A stretch of 48,467 nucleotides of DNA, from positions 1 through 48,467 of the forward strand of contig CBDEVU010000004.1 in NCBI GenBank assembly GCA_965243715.1, written 5' to 3'. This document shows positions 17,305-25,327 of this stretch, in pieces. The DNA is from UBA11606 sp965243715. GTDB lineage: Bacteria > Actinomycetota > Acidimicrobiia > Acidimicrobiales > Aldehydirespiratoraceae. Positions within the stretch are counted from its first letter, which is position 1, and each line of letters begins with the position of its first letter. The position numbers were made by a program, and so were the translations under genes. The notes beneath the pieces were generated by a model. The model did no database searches, was not told the DNA's origin, and saw only the letters and a program-made list of their open reading frames with translations.

Positions 17305-18072
17305 ATGTCACGGCCGCTTTCGGCCCGCAGTTTGATCGCCTCGACCCTGCTCGGCACGGTTCCGCCGACATTGCCTGGGACGTTTCTGATCGCCCTAGCG
17401 GTGGAGTTCGGTATCTCCGATGCCACCGCTCGAGTGGCGTTGTCTCGCATGACTAGCGTGGGGGAGGTGACCGCGACCGACGGTCGTTACGCGCTTGGCG
17501 GGTCATTGCTCGAACGCCACGAACGCCAACAGGAGGCGTTGGCGCCGACGCGAGAGCCGTGGGCGGGGGAGTGGGAGCAGGTTGTGGTACGACCGGGAAG
17601 TCGGCCGCCCAACGAACGCTCCGCGTTGCGAGCCGCGCTCCACCACCTCAAGTTCGGAGAGTTCCGTGACGGTATCTGGCTGCGACCCGCCAACCTCGAC
17701 CCCGGTCGGCTGAGCGACCAGCGAGCCCTTATCGGTAACCAGGCTGAATGGTTCCGAACCACCCCCACGGGTGATCCACGCGCTCTGCTCGGGGTTATCT
17801 TCGATCTGACGGGGTGGGCGACTAGGTCGCGTCTCCTCAGCGAAGCGATGGAGGCTGAACTCGTTAACGACGCAACAACGTTGGCGGCGGGTTTTGCGAC
17901 CGCGGCCGCGGTGCTGCGCCAGTTGGTCGCCGATCCCGAACTTCCACACCAGTTAGCTCCGGTCGGTTGGCCCGCGGAGGCGCTGCGCCACGGGCAAGTT
18001 CACCACGATCGTCACTATCGGCAGCGACTCGGCGCCTTCTTCGCCACGGTAAAGCGCGAGCCGACTAGCTAA
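17305..18072 (+). CDS. PaaX-like transcriptional regulator (left arm)
   Basis: A 255-residue protein with an N-terminal winged helix (SARSLIASTLLG, FGISDATARVALSRMTSVGEV) and a PaaX-type C-terminal region (GRYALGGSLLERHERQQ, FGEFRDGIWLRPANL). PaaX represses phenylacetate catabolism, but relatives are used for other acyl-CoA or amine pathways. Here no paa genes are seen; the neighbours suggest amine or gamma-glutamyl catabolism. The right-arm copy is identical in protein. Confidence 0.82.
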   Translation: MSRPLSARSLIASTLLGTVPPTLPGTFLIALAVEFGISDATARVALSRMTSVGEVTATDGRYALGGSLLERHERQQEALAPTREPWAGEWEQVVVRPGSRPPNERSALRAALHHLKFGEFRDGIWLRPANLDPGRLSDQRALIGNQAEWFRTTPTGDPRALLGVIFDLTGWATRSRLLSEAMEAELVNDATTLAAGFATAAAVLRQLVADPELPHQLAPVGWPAEALRHGQVHHDRHYRQRLGAFFATVKREPTS

Positions 18073-18083
18073 CCTTGCCGGTA

Positions 18084-18806
18084 ATGCCGCCCCTGATTGG
18101 TCTAACCGGGAGACGAAAGCCGGGTTCGGAGATCGAAGGATTACCCGGCATTCTCCGCACCATCGACGTCGACGTGTTCTTTGGCCTCTACACCCGGGCG
18201 GTAGTCGAGGCCGCCGGAATCCCGGTGCTGTTGAGCGCGGACACGCCGCTCGATGTTGTGGGCCATCTCGATGGCTTAGTTCTGTCGGGCGGAGTCGATG
18301 TACATCCAGACTCCTACGGCGGCGAGGTGACCACCGACTTCACCGACCTCGAACCGGACCGTGATGCCTTTGAGTTTGCCCTAGTGGACGCGGGCCGAGC
18401 CGCGGGGTTGCCGATTCTTGGCATCTGCCGCGGCTTTCAACTCTTGAACGTCGCCGCGGGTGGCACCATGACCGCCCACGTTCCTAGCCACGAACGCCTC
18501 GATCTAGCGATCGATCATCTTCACCATGAGGTTCAGTTCGTGGCAGGGTCCACGTTGGCTGAACTATATGGCGACCGAATCGCGGTCAATAGCCTCCACC
18601 ACCAGACCCTCGCCGAGTTGGGGAGCGGGGTCATTGCTTGCGGGCACAGCCTCGGTGGAGTGGAGCCAGCGGTGGAGGCAATCGAGTTTGCCAACGAGCC
18701 GACCATTGGCGTGCAGTGGCACCCTGAGATGCTCCCCGGACCGGATCCCGCCCATAACTGGCTCATGGCCCGAGCGACCGAACGGGCCCTTCGCAGACCT
18801 GGTTGA
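18084..18806 (+). CDS. Gamma-glutamyl hydrolase, class I GATase-like (PuuD-like, left arm)
   Basis: About 240 residues from the ATG at 18084 (an in-frame TTG at 18075 is less likely). Peptidase C26 features: GLVLSGGVDVHPDSYGG, nucleophile Cys in GICRGFQLLNVAAGG, VNSLHHQT and IGVQWHPEM. Members such as PuuD hydrolyse gamma-glutamyl-GABA. With the DadA/PuuB-like oxidoreductase nearby this fits a gamma-glutamylated polyamine route, though no PuuA-like ligase is visible. Right-arm copy differs at two residues (GHLDG/GRLDG and LDLAI/LDSAI). Confidence 0.85.
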   Translation: MPPLIGLTGRRKPGSEIEGLPGILRTIDVDVFFGLYTRAVVEAAGIPVLLSADTPLDVVGHLDGLVLSGGVDVHPDSYGGEVTTDFTDLEPDRDAFEFALVDAGRAAGLPILGICRGFQLLNVAAGGTMTAHVPSHERLDLAIDHLHHEVQFVAGSTLAELYGDRIAVNSLHHQTLAELGSGVIACGHSLGGVEPAVEAIEFANEPTIGVQWHPEMLPGPDPAHNWLMARATERALRRPG

Positions 18807-18827
18807 CCCCGCCGCTACGATCCGACG

Positions 18828-19517
18828 GTGCAGACGTTTTCGGTTGACGCGGTGGTCTTTGACAAAGACGGGACGTTGATCGACATCATGGCGACGTGGG
18901 GCCCCGCCATGGCGGCAATCTTGCGGGAGATGTACCCAGACCAAGGCATTCGTGGCCGGGTCAGCGCCGCGGTTGGGGTTGACGTGGAGAACGAAACCTT
19001 GGCGCCAGACTCGCCGGTCATCGCCGAAACCAACGCCGAGATCGTCGACCGGATTGCGGACGCCGCGACGAAGCCCGTCGAGGAGGTCAAGGCGCAACTC
19101 GCAACGCTCATCGAGACCCACGTCTCGGCTACGGCTACGGCGCTGCCCGGGGCAGAGATGCTTCTGCGGTCGCTACAGTCGCAAGGGTACTGGGTTGGCC
19201 TAGCGACCAACGACGGAGAACTATCAGCTCGGCGCCAGATCGACGGGTTGGGCTGGTCAAAGTACTTCGACAGCATCATCGGCTACGACTCGGGCTTCGG
19301 CGGTAAACCCGGCCCGGGCATGTTGGTTGAGAGCGCGGTTCGGGCGGGTTGTAGCAACGAACGACTAGTCATGGTGGGCGACACGGCCAGCGATATCGGC
19401 GCGGCGGCCGCGGCGGATTGTAGGTCGATTCTCGTCGGCGTGGCCCCTAGTGGCCCGTCATCGCCGGATATCCGTGTCGCGTCAACGGCGGAGATAGAGC
19501 CTCATCTTCGTCGCTAG
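18828..19517 (+). CDS. HAD-family phosphatase (left arm)
   Basis: A 229-residue HAD hydrolase. Motif I is FDKDGT (D12, D14), motif II lies at GLATNDGE, the motif III Lys is in GGKPGPGM and motif IV is VMVGDTASD. The helical cap between motifs I and II is of the phosphoglycolate-phosphatase type. Probable small-molecule phosphatase; substrate unknown. It ends convergent with and 4 bp into the oxidoreductase gene. Right-arm copy has N instead of D in the IADAAT segment. Confidence 0.85.
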   Translation: MQTFSVDAVVFDKDGTLIDIMATWGPAMAAILREMYPDQGIRGRVSAAVGVDVENETLAPDSPVIAETNAEIVDRIADAATKPVEEVKAQLATLIETHVSATATALPGAEMLLRSLQSQGYWVGLATNDGELSARRQIDGLGWSKYFDSIIGYDSGFGGKPGPGMLVESAVRAGCSNERLVMVGDTASDIGAAAAADCRSILVGVAPSGPSSPDIRVASTAEIEPHLRR

Positions 19518-20929
19518 CTGTCGAACCCAACCCCGAAGCGGTCAAGAGTTTTGAGCAAGAACCCTGGTCGGCCATGGCGATCCGCTCGGGCAATGGCCCG
19601 CCGCGTTGCCCCGATGGCAAGGGAGCGCAGCGGCTCGGGCGGGAACGGCATTGGCTTCTTGCGCACCATGGTCAGAGCCGTGCGTTCCGTGTCGCGTCCG
19701 TCAACGAGATCAAGTGCCGTTCGCGCCCCAAATCGGCTGGCCCCGACTCCGAGTCCGGTGTATCCCGCGGCCCAAGCCAGTCGACCTGCGTGGCGGGTAC
19801 CGAAGGCGGCGGCAAACTTCGTCGTAGTGGCGATTGGTCCCGCCCACCGGTGGGAAAAGCCGAGACCTTCGAGTTGGGGGAAGGTCGCAAAGAAGTGACC
19901 GGCGATGAGTTCGTGGCTCGCCGTGCGGTTCTCATACTTCGACCCCATCCCGTTCCCGAAGTAGTAGTTGGCGTCGTAACCGCCCCACAGGATCCGGTTG
20001 TCCTCGGTAAGGCGGTAGTAGTGGAACTGGTTGGCCGCATCGCTCAAACCTTGGCGGTCACCCCATCCAATCGAGGCCATCTGGGCGTTCGACAGCGCCT
20101 CGGTCATCAACACATGGTCATAGACCGGAACGATATAGCGGCGAAGTTGTCGCTCCGGTTCGGCCCAAGCGTTCGTGGCCACGATTACCCGCTCGGCTCG
20201 AACCCGCCCCCTTGGCGTAGCAACCGCCAGTCGGTGAAAATCGGCCTCGATACCAGTGACGCGTGAGTGATCGTAGAGTTGTGCACCGAGTTCAACGGCA
20301 ACCCGTTGAAGCCCCCAGACCAGACGGGCAGGGTCGACGAGCACGAGGTCGTCGTCGTAGGACAAGCCCCCAAGATAGGTGGGGGAGTGAACTAGGGCCC
20401 GAGCTTCGTCAGGACCCAGCAGGTGAGGGTGGAAGCCGTGTTCGGTCAGGGTGGCGGCTTCTTGGGCTTGATCCTCTAGCTGCCATTCGGTGAGGGCGAA
20501 CGAGATCTCGCCGCGCCGGTGGACGTCGGCTTCGATGCCATGGCGAGCAACGGTGTCGATGATGCCCGCAAGGTTTTCCTCGCCGAGGCGTTCAAGAGTG
20601 GCTATCTCGTCGGGCCAGTGGGCGAGGCCGTTGAGGAATCCGTGGGTCAGACTGGCTGCACAGAAACCACCGTTACGGGTCGATGCGCCGAACCCGGCGA
20701 CCGCGGCCTCGACCACTGCAACCGATCGACCTGGGTGCTCTTCGAGCGCTTGTACGGCGGCCCACAATCCAGTAAAACCGCCCCCCACGATGCACAAATC
20801 GACCGTGATGTCGCAGTCAAGAGAACCAGCCGGAGGGGGAGCTTCGGGTCGGTCACACCAAAAAACGGCCGGTTTAGCCTCGGCGACGAGCCGTTTTGCG
20901 TGATGGGCCCGCGGAGTAGCGAAGTTCAC
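19514..20929 (-). CDS. DadA/PuuB-like FAD-dependent amine oxidoreductase (left arm)
   Basis: A 471-residue DAO-family flavoprotein. The Rossmann FAD motif DLCIVGGGFTGLWAA (GxGxxG at 49-54) is followed by an acidic strand end, STRNGGFC near the flavin, and a C-terminal YTGLGVGASRFGARTALDLV segment. The N-terminal AKPAVFWCDRPE resembles gamma-glutamylputrescine oxidases. It probably oxidises a primary or secondary amine to aldehyde, imine, ammonia and reduced oxygen. The start overlaps the GNAT stop (ATGA). Right-arm copy differs at three residues. Confidence 0.87.
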   Translation of the reverse strand: MNFATPRAHHAKRLVAEAKPAVFWCDRPEAPPPAGSLDCDITVDLCIVGGGFTGLWAAVQALEEHPGRSVAVVEAAVAGFGASTRNGGFCAASLTHGFLNGLAHWPDEIATLERLGEENLAGIIDTVARHGIEADVHRRGEISFALTEWQLEDQAQEAATLTEHGFHPHLLGPDEARALVHSPTYLGGLSYDDDLVLVDPARLVWGLQRVAVELGAQLYDHSRVTGIEADFHRLAVATPRGRVRAERVIVATNAWAEPERQLRRYIVPVYDHVLMTEALSNAQMASIGWGDRQGLSDAANQFHYYRLTEDNRILWGGYDANYYFGNGMGSKYENRTASHELIAGHFFATFPQLEGLGFSHRWAGPIATTTKFAAAFGTRHAGRLAWAAGYTGLGVGASRFGARTALDLVDGRDTERTALTMVRKKPMPFPPEPLRSLAIGATRRAIARADRHGRPGFLLKTLDRFGVGFDS

Positions 20930-21552
20930 GTTCGATAGTCCGGATTGTGCCAGACGATCAGAACAGAATTGGAGCCCACGGTCGGGTCGTTGACATAGCC
21001 AGTCAATGCCCCGCGAGCCTCAAAGCCGTGATGGAGTTGAAACGACAGCGTTGGGTCATAAAGTTCACCGGCCACAACCTTGTCGATGTACTCGTCGGCG
21101 GTCATGTCAGTGAGGTGATCGGCATAACCGGGCAGCACTCCGCCCGCGACGATGCCCGCCTTATTGAACCGTCGGACACAGTCCTTGCGTAGTTCGTACA
21201 GCTTTCGTCCGACGCCTTGGCCCCGATACTCCGGATATACCGAAATGTCGGTGCCGTAGTACCAAGGGTGGTCCATGCTGTGGTTAGAAACACCGTCCTC
21301 GCCGGTGATGTCAGCGAGGGTGTGATCCGTGTGGTCGAAGTCGAACTCGACAAACAAGCCAAGGCCCATCCCGATGGGTCGGTCGCCGTCCAGCACAACA
21401 AAGTTACCTTCGGGGAAGGTCTGAGCTAGCCGGGTAAGTTCCGCGGCGTCGTAGAGATCCCCAGGATCTATGGTGGCAAAAACTCGGCGTTCGAGTTCCG
21501 CGAGCGCCACCGAGTGTTCGGGGGCGAGGTTGACGTAGCGGAGTTCGCTCAT
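20926..21552 (-). CDS. GNAT-family N-acetyltransferase (left arm)
   Basis: About 208 residues from the ATG at 21552, which overlaps the C45 gene stop; the frame stays open further upstream inside that gene. GNAT motif A is DISVYPEYRGQGVGRKLYE, followed by a beta-bulge region and HHGFEARGALTGYV. It would transfer an acyl group from acyl-CoA to an amine. Within this operon the target may be an amine intermediate. Right-arm copy has Ala instead of Ser in APEHSVALA. Confidence 0.83.
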   Translation of the reverse strand: MSELRYVNLAPEHSVALAELERRVFATIDPGDLYDAAELTRLAQTFPEGNFVVLDGDRPIGMGLGLFVEFDFDHTDHTLADITGEDGVSNHSMDHPWYYGTDISVYPEYRGQGVGRKLYELRKDCVRRFNKAGIVAGGVLPGYADHLTDMTADEYIDKVVAGELYDPTLSFQLHHGFEARGALTGYVNDPTVGSNSVLIVWHNPDYRT

Positions 21553-22640
21553 CGGGCAAATGTAATGACCTGAAAGTCGTTCATGCTGGGTAAACCCCAA
21601 ACCGCCCAGAAGTCCTTGGTCCTCGGTCGCATGATGGCCGCCCCGGCTGATTCGATGTAATATGGCTCAACGGCAACCCGACAGATTGCGTCGGTGTCTT
21701 GGGTGAACGCCATCAGATCGGTCTCGGAGATGCGGTCACGCTCAAGCCAGGTTTGGGCGGCCGCCAGGCGCTGTTCGGAGCTCTCCTGAATCGTTTCGCC
21801 CCGTGGCCCTTGGACGGCGCTGGTTTCGGCGCTGAGGGTGTGATTGGTGTGGGCGAGCGCGGCGTCGTTTAGTGGGGTCACCGCCCGCGCCGAGGGCATG
21901 GCTTCGATGTTGTAACCCACCCCGTCGGCGTCGAACACTAAAAAGTTGTGACCCCCGGCCAAATCGGCTTCGAGTATTGCGTCGCGGGCGTCGTTGGCTG
22001 ACTCTTGCTCTAGGGCGTGGCGTACCACTTGAGGCCAGGTAACACCAAGGGTACCGTCGGCCGCGGTAAGGTTGTTGATACCGACGCTGACGCCGAGTTC
22101 GTTCATCCCGATCTGGCCCAGCGCTCCGGTCGTGCTGAAGGCGATCGCCGCGGGAGCATTGTCGGGGTTGGTGCGCAGGACAACGACGTGTTCGGTGGCC
22201 GTATGGTGCATGTCCCAGGTCTGAGCCAAGTAGCCCGCCCCGTCGGCACGGTGATCACCGACAAGGACCGCCGTGCAGTCATCGTCGATGACGGTCTCGG
22301 GATGGGGTCCGCCGACAACAGCACGAACCGTGTCTACGAAATCGGTGAAACCCCCGACGATTACGGCTTGGGCCGGGCTGATACCAGCAGCCGCGGCCAT
22401 CGATACCATCTCGGCATAGAGCGAGGGGGAGTGCAACTCGTGGCTGGCCAGCATCGACGCGGCGAGGTCAAGCACGTCGGCCCGCCCCATCGGCCCACCT
22501 GACCATAAACCTAACGTGACGAGGTTGAGCCGCTCCTCAGTGTAGTGGCGGATCTCGTCGGCGTAGGTCGTACCGTGGGCGTGACCCATGGCCTCCGGTG
22601 TTCCTGCGATGTCGAGAATGCGGATCGGTGATCGTTGCAT
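21549..22640 (-). CDS. C45 autoproteolytic acyltransferase/hydrolase (left arm)
   Basis: A 363-residue Ntn-hydrolase of the acyl-CoA:6-aminopenicillanate acyltransferase type. It should self-cleave before Cys122 (DDDCTAVLV) to expose the nucleophile. Supporting motifs: GHAHG near the N-terminus, QTWDMH about 25 residues after Cys122, GLIG-like ALGQIGMNELGVSVGINNL, and HTNHTLS. Relatives transfer or remove acyl groups from amino acids and beta-lactams. It is first in a minus-strand operon with GNAT and oxidoreductase, so the three likely process one acylated amine. The right-arm copy is identical in protein. Confidence 0.82.
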   Translation of the reverse strand: MQRSPIRILDIAGTPEAMGHAHGTTYADEIRHYTEERLNLVTLGLWSGGPMGRADVLDLAASMLASHELHSPSLYAEMVSMAAAAGISPAQAVIVGGFTDFVDTVRAVVGGPHPETVIDDDCTAVLVGDHRADGAGYLAQTWDMHHTATEHVVVLRTNPDNAPAAIAFSTTGALGQIGMNELGVSVGINNLTAADGTLGVTWPQVVRHALEQESANDARDAILEADLAGGHNFLVFDADGVGYNIEAMPSARAVTPLNDAALAHTNHTLSAETSAVQGPRGETIQESSEQRLAAAQTWLERDRISETDLMAFTQDTDAICRVAVEPYYIESAGAAIMRPRTKDFWAVWGLPSMNDFQVITFAR

Positions 22641-22766
22641 CTTCCTAGTGTGGATTACTGATTAGGGCGGTTCAAGGAGCTACGGCGACGGGTTTGGTGT
22701 AACTCGGGCCTGGGCGTTGGTTCCTGTTGGTCATTCTAGGCGGCGGCGGTGTCGTCGGGGGCTGTG

Positions 22767-23208
22767 GTGCTCGGTCGGGAATCGTAGGTACGAGGTCAGC
22801 GCTTGACGGTCGTCTTGCAGGCAGCGCACCGCAGCGAACCGTGGAACTCGGTGCCGATCGCGTTGATCAATCCGGCGGCGCCGTCGGTGGATTCTGCCGC
22901 GGCGGGCTCGACTGCGACCCGTCGAGAAACAGGTAGTCCAAATCGATGCCGGTCAGGTCGCGGTTCTGGAACACTTCGAAATCGTCCTTGAGGACCTACT
23001 GAAGCACAAGCCCCGCACCGAGTGGCGCATCAACTCCTCCAGACACTCCTCAACCGGTTTCCCGAACCGAACACAGTATCGATGTTGGCGCGCATCGTCT
23101 CAATAGGCGATACTCGTTTGGCCATGGCGTGGGTCTCCTTCGATGAGTTTGCAGCTCTCGAAGGAACCTACGCCAAGCCTCGTATTACACCGCCGATGGG
23201 ACGCCACC
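22767..23208 (-). mobile_element. IS256-type element, deleted derivative (left arm)
   Basis: A ~440-bp remnant containing the transposase start (MAKRVSPIETMRANIDTVFG, from 23125 on the minus strand) and the middle piece with LDYLFLDG (first catalytic Asp region). It has lost internal parts compared with the 35286-36108 copy. One deletion joins two GCGACC words (about 22914), another joins two AGGACCT words (about 22995). A lost A in a run of A (GGGAAACC here versus GGGAAAACC there) also shifts frame after VFGSG. The outer end ...GATGGGACGCCACC at 23208 is shared by all three copies. It cannot make a transposase. Confidence 0.8.
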
Positions 23209-23262
23209 GGCCGAAGTCGGGGTTTCAACTATTCGAATCCCTCTAATCGGAAGGTTATAAAC

Positions 23263-24047
23263 ATGCTAGTTCGTTTTATGCGGGTGTTAGTAGCATCGCT
23301 TGTCGGGGCCGCATCGGTGGCGTTGGTGCCGCCGGTGGCACGGTCACTTACGCTTTGTCGGGTGGTCACGATATCGAGGTCACCGCAACGGCGGGTGGAA
23401 AGACCCTAACCCAAGAGATAACAATCAACATCACCGACGTAGACGAACCGCCGGTGTTCACTTCGCCCGAGGCGTTCACCGTTGCCGAAGGCCCCCGGGA
23501 AGTGGGCACAGTAAGGGCCCCTGACCCCGATTTTGGCGACCGAGTCAGCCTCTCGATGTCCGGCGGTGCTGATCAATCGCGGTTCACCATCGACCCCGCC
23601 ACGGGAGCGCCAACGTTCAACGGGACCCCGAATTTTGAAGGACCCGAGGATCTTGATCGCAACAACCGCTACGAGATCGAGATCATCGCAAACTCAAACG
23701 AACAATCGGTAACACAAACGGTAACCGTCATCGTCAGCAACGTAAACGAGGCCCCGAAGTTCACCTCACCAGAGCGGTTCACGATCGCGGAGGGCAACAC
23801 GGAGGTAGTCACCGTGACCGCTTCTGACCCCGACCCGGCCGACACCATAGGCTTTGCCTTGTCGGGCGGCGCCGATCAGTCGTTGTTCGTCATCGACGCC
23901 ACCACCGGGGACTTGACCTTCAACACGGCCCCCGACTTCGAACACCCAACCGACGCCAACGGCGACAACGACTACGAAGTCCAAATCACCGCCACCGCAG
24001 GCAACTACACGCTAACGGGGGTGATAACCGTCATCGTCACTCCCTAG
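23263..24047 (+). pseudogene. Small cadherin-like secreted protein, frameshifted (left arm)
   Basis: An ATG at 23263 encodes a signal peptide (MLVRFMRVLVASLVGAASVALV), very like that of the giant gene (MLVRAMRVVVALG). Within about 20 codons the frame is lost; the following frame, to 24047, reads GGTVTYALSGG and then two to three cadherin-like repeats (VDEPPVFTSPEAFTVAEG, VNEAPKFTSPERFTIAEG, GADQSLFVIDATTGDLTFNTAPDFEHP) and a stop. The first repeat is shortened (SGGHD joins two halves). It appears to be a decayed paralogue of the giant gene. In the right arm only its last ~207 bp remain. Confidence 0.7.
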
Positions 24048-24082
24048 CGGGAATGTCGCCGAACTAGCAAAGAGGTGATTGT

Positions 24083-24113
24083 GTTCCCGACCCGCTGGCC
24101 TCGGGTCGGGAAC
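24083..24113. terminator. Strong hairpin between convergent genes (left arm)
   Basis: A perfect 11-bp stem GTTCCCGACCC / GGGTCGGGAAC with a 9-base loop lies between the small cadherin-like gene and the oxygenase gene, which converge. Flanking AAAG.GGTGAT / GATCACTTT extends the pairing. It can act as a bidirectional terminator, although no long T tract follows. A variant lies at 35013-35043. Confidence 0.6.
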
Positions 24114-24162
24114 GATCACTTTAGAGGTAGCAGTCGCTACCAAACCCGCCTCGGCCAATCTA
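24114..24162. repeat. Direct repeat copy A flanking the oxygenase gene
   Basis: GATCACTTTAGAGGTAGCAG, then AAACCCG and CGGCCAATCTA. The same three blocks in the same order recur at 25136-25195 on the other side of the oxygenase gene, with a slightly different spacer. The last block is also the unit of the 16-bp VNTR next to copy B. Confidence 0.7.
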
Positions 24163-24169
24163 GTTGCAT

Positions 24170-25102
24170 TTAACCCACCGTTGATTGGAATTTTCTCATC
24201 AGCCACGGGCCGGCTTGGACGGCGGCATAACGGGGTGGCTCATCGGGGCGGCGACAACCGGGCAGGCATTGGATTGTCGCGTCCCAGTTCGCCATATGGA
24301 AAAAGGCCAAGGACTGTCGGGCCGGGCCCGAGTTAGTAACCCTATGCATCGTCGACGGCCAGCGATCGTTGGTCCATTGGGCAACCGAGTCACCGAGGTT
24401 CACGACCAAGGTTTCGGGGTCGGGCTCGACCGCGGCCCATTGGCCGTCGCGGAGGATCTCCAGCCCCGCAACATCGTCGGTCTGCAGGATTGTGAGCGTG
24501 CCGTAATCAGCGTGAGCCCCGGCCCGAAGCGACCCCGCGGGCGGATCATCGATCTTCGGGTAGCGGATCGCTCGCATCGACGTGATCGGGCGATCGATCA
24601 TCGACTCGAAATAGTTGGCGGGCAGTTCTAGAGCCAACGCCATGACCGACATGAGCCGGGCCGCAACCTCGCTCAGCGCTCGATAGTACGTCTCCCAGAC
24701 TGGGCGCAGTTCGGGCTGGGACTTGGGCCATAGACTCGGGGAGCGAATCCATTCCTCGCCGTCGTTTCGAACCGATCGAGGGGCCGCCCCGCAGTCGGGG
24801 CCAACTGACAGTGATTCCTTCAGATCGGGACGAGCGGTCTCGTCGCCCGTAGATCGAGCGAGGGACTCAAATCCGAACCGCGAGTAGCCATAGGGATACC
24901 CGGGCTCCGGAAAGGCGATCTTCATTTTTTCGGCCTCCGGCAGTGCGAAGAAGGCGGACGCGGCGGCCCACGCTCCCGCGCGGATCTCGGGCTCAACAAC
25001 GGTGACCGGAATCCGGAAGAAGCCATCAACCTCGCAGGCCTGGGCCAGCGCCGCTACTTGAGTGACGATAGCGGCGTCGAGATCAACCAAACTTAGTTGC
25101 AT
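24170..25102 (-). CDS. 2OG-Fe(II) oxygenase, isopenicillin-N-synthase-like (left arm)
   Basis: A 310-residue soluble dioxygenase from the ATG at 25102 (the frame is open to 25141, but the right arm supports this start). DIOX_N region: VAALAQACEVDGFFRI. Fe(II) ligands HADYGT (H197, D199) and H253 (TMHRVTN); 2-oxoglutarate-binding ARQSLAF (R262, S264). It oxidises a small molecule with 2OG and O2; substrate unknown. It sits alone between two cadherin-like genes and is bracketed by direct repeats, suggesting it moved as a unit. The right-arm copy has Gly for Ser at position 4. Confidence 0.88.
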   Translation of the reverse strand: MQLSLVDLDAAIVTQVAALAQACEVDGFFRIPVTVVEPEIRAGAWAAASAFFALPEAEKMKIAFPEPGYPYGYSRFGFESLARSTGDETARPDLKESLSVGPDCGAAPRSVRNDGEEWIRSPSLWPKSQPELRPVWETYYRALSEVAARLMSVMALALELPANYFESMIDRPITSMRAIRYPKIDDPPAGSLRAGAHADYGTLTILQTDDVAGLEILRDGQWAAVEPDPETLVVNLGDSVAQWTNDRWPSTMHRVTNSGPARQSLAFFHMANWDATIQCLPGCRRPDEPPRYAAVQAGPWLMRKFQSTVG

Positions 25103-25135
25103 GCCCCCGACCGTACCGGTCCGCTGGCCAGGAGC

Positions 25136-25195
25136 GATCACTTTAGACGTAGCAGGCGGGGCCCCGTGGCCGCAAAACCCGAATCGGCCAATCTA
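25136..25195. repeat. Direct repeat copy B flanking the oxygenase gene
   Basis: GATCACTTTAGACGTAGCAG, a GC-rich spacer, AAACCCG and CGGCCAATCTA, matching copy A at 24114-24162 block by block. Copies A and B bracket the oxygenase coding sequence almost exactly. Confidence 0.7.
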
Positions 25196-25245
25196 TGAAT
25201 CGGCCAATCTATGAATCGGCCAATCTATGAATCGGCCAATCTATT
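25182..25245. repeat. 16-bp VNTR, four copies (left arm)
   Basis: Four head-to-tail copies of AATCGGCCAATCTATG (last base T in the final copy) lie upstream of the giant cadherin-like gene. Next to it are TATACCATATTG and a run of 8 G (25264-25271). The right arm has six copies and 11 C (G on the coding strand). Confidence 0.92.
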
Positions 25246-25327
25246 TATACCATATTGTCCATCGGGGGGGGTATACATTGTAGCAACATCTGGCTTAACG
25301 TGGCCATAGATTAACCGAGGTATTGGA

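Noticed and set aside
24114..25195. Integron attC sites around the oxygenase gene
   Set aside because: The repeats lack the R/L box core sites and imperfect palindromic fold of attC, and no integrase is present.
25182..25245. Short repeats suggestive of CRISPR
   Set aside because: Units are 16 bp head-to-tail with no spacers and no cas genes nearby.
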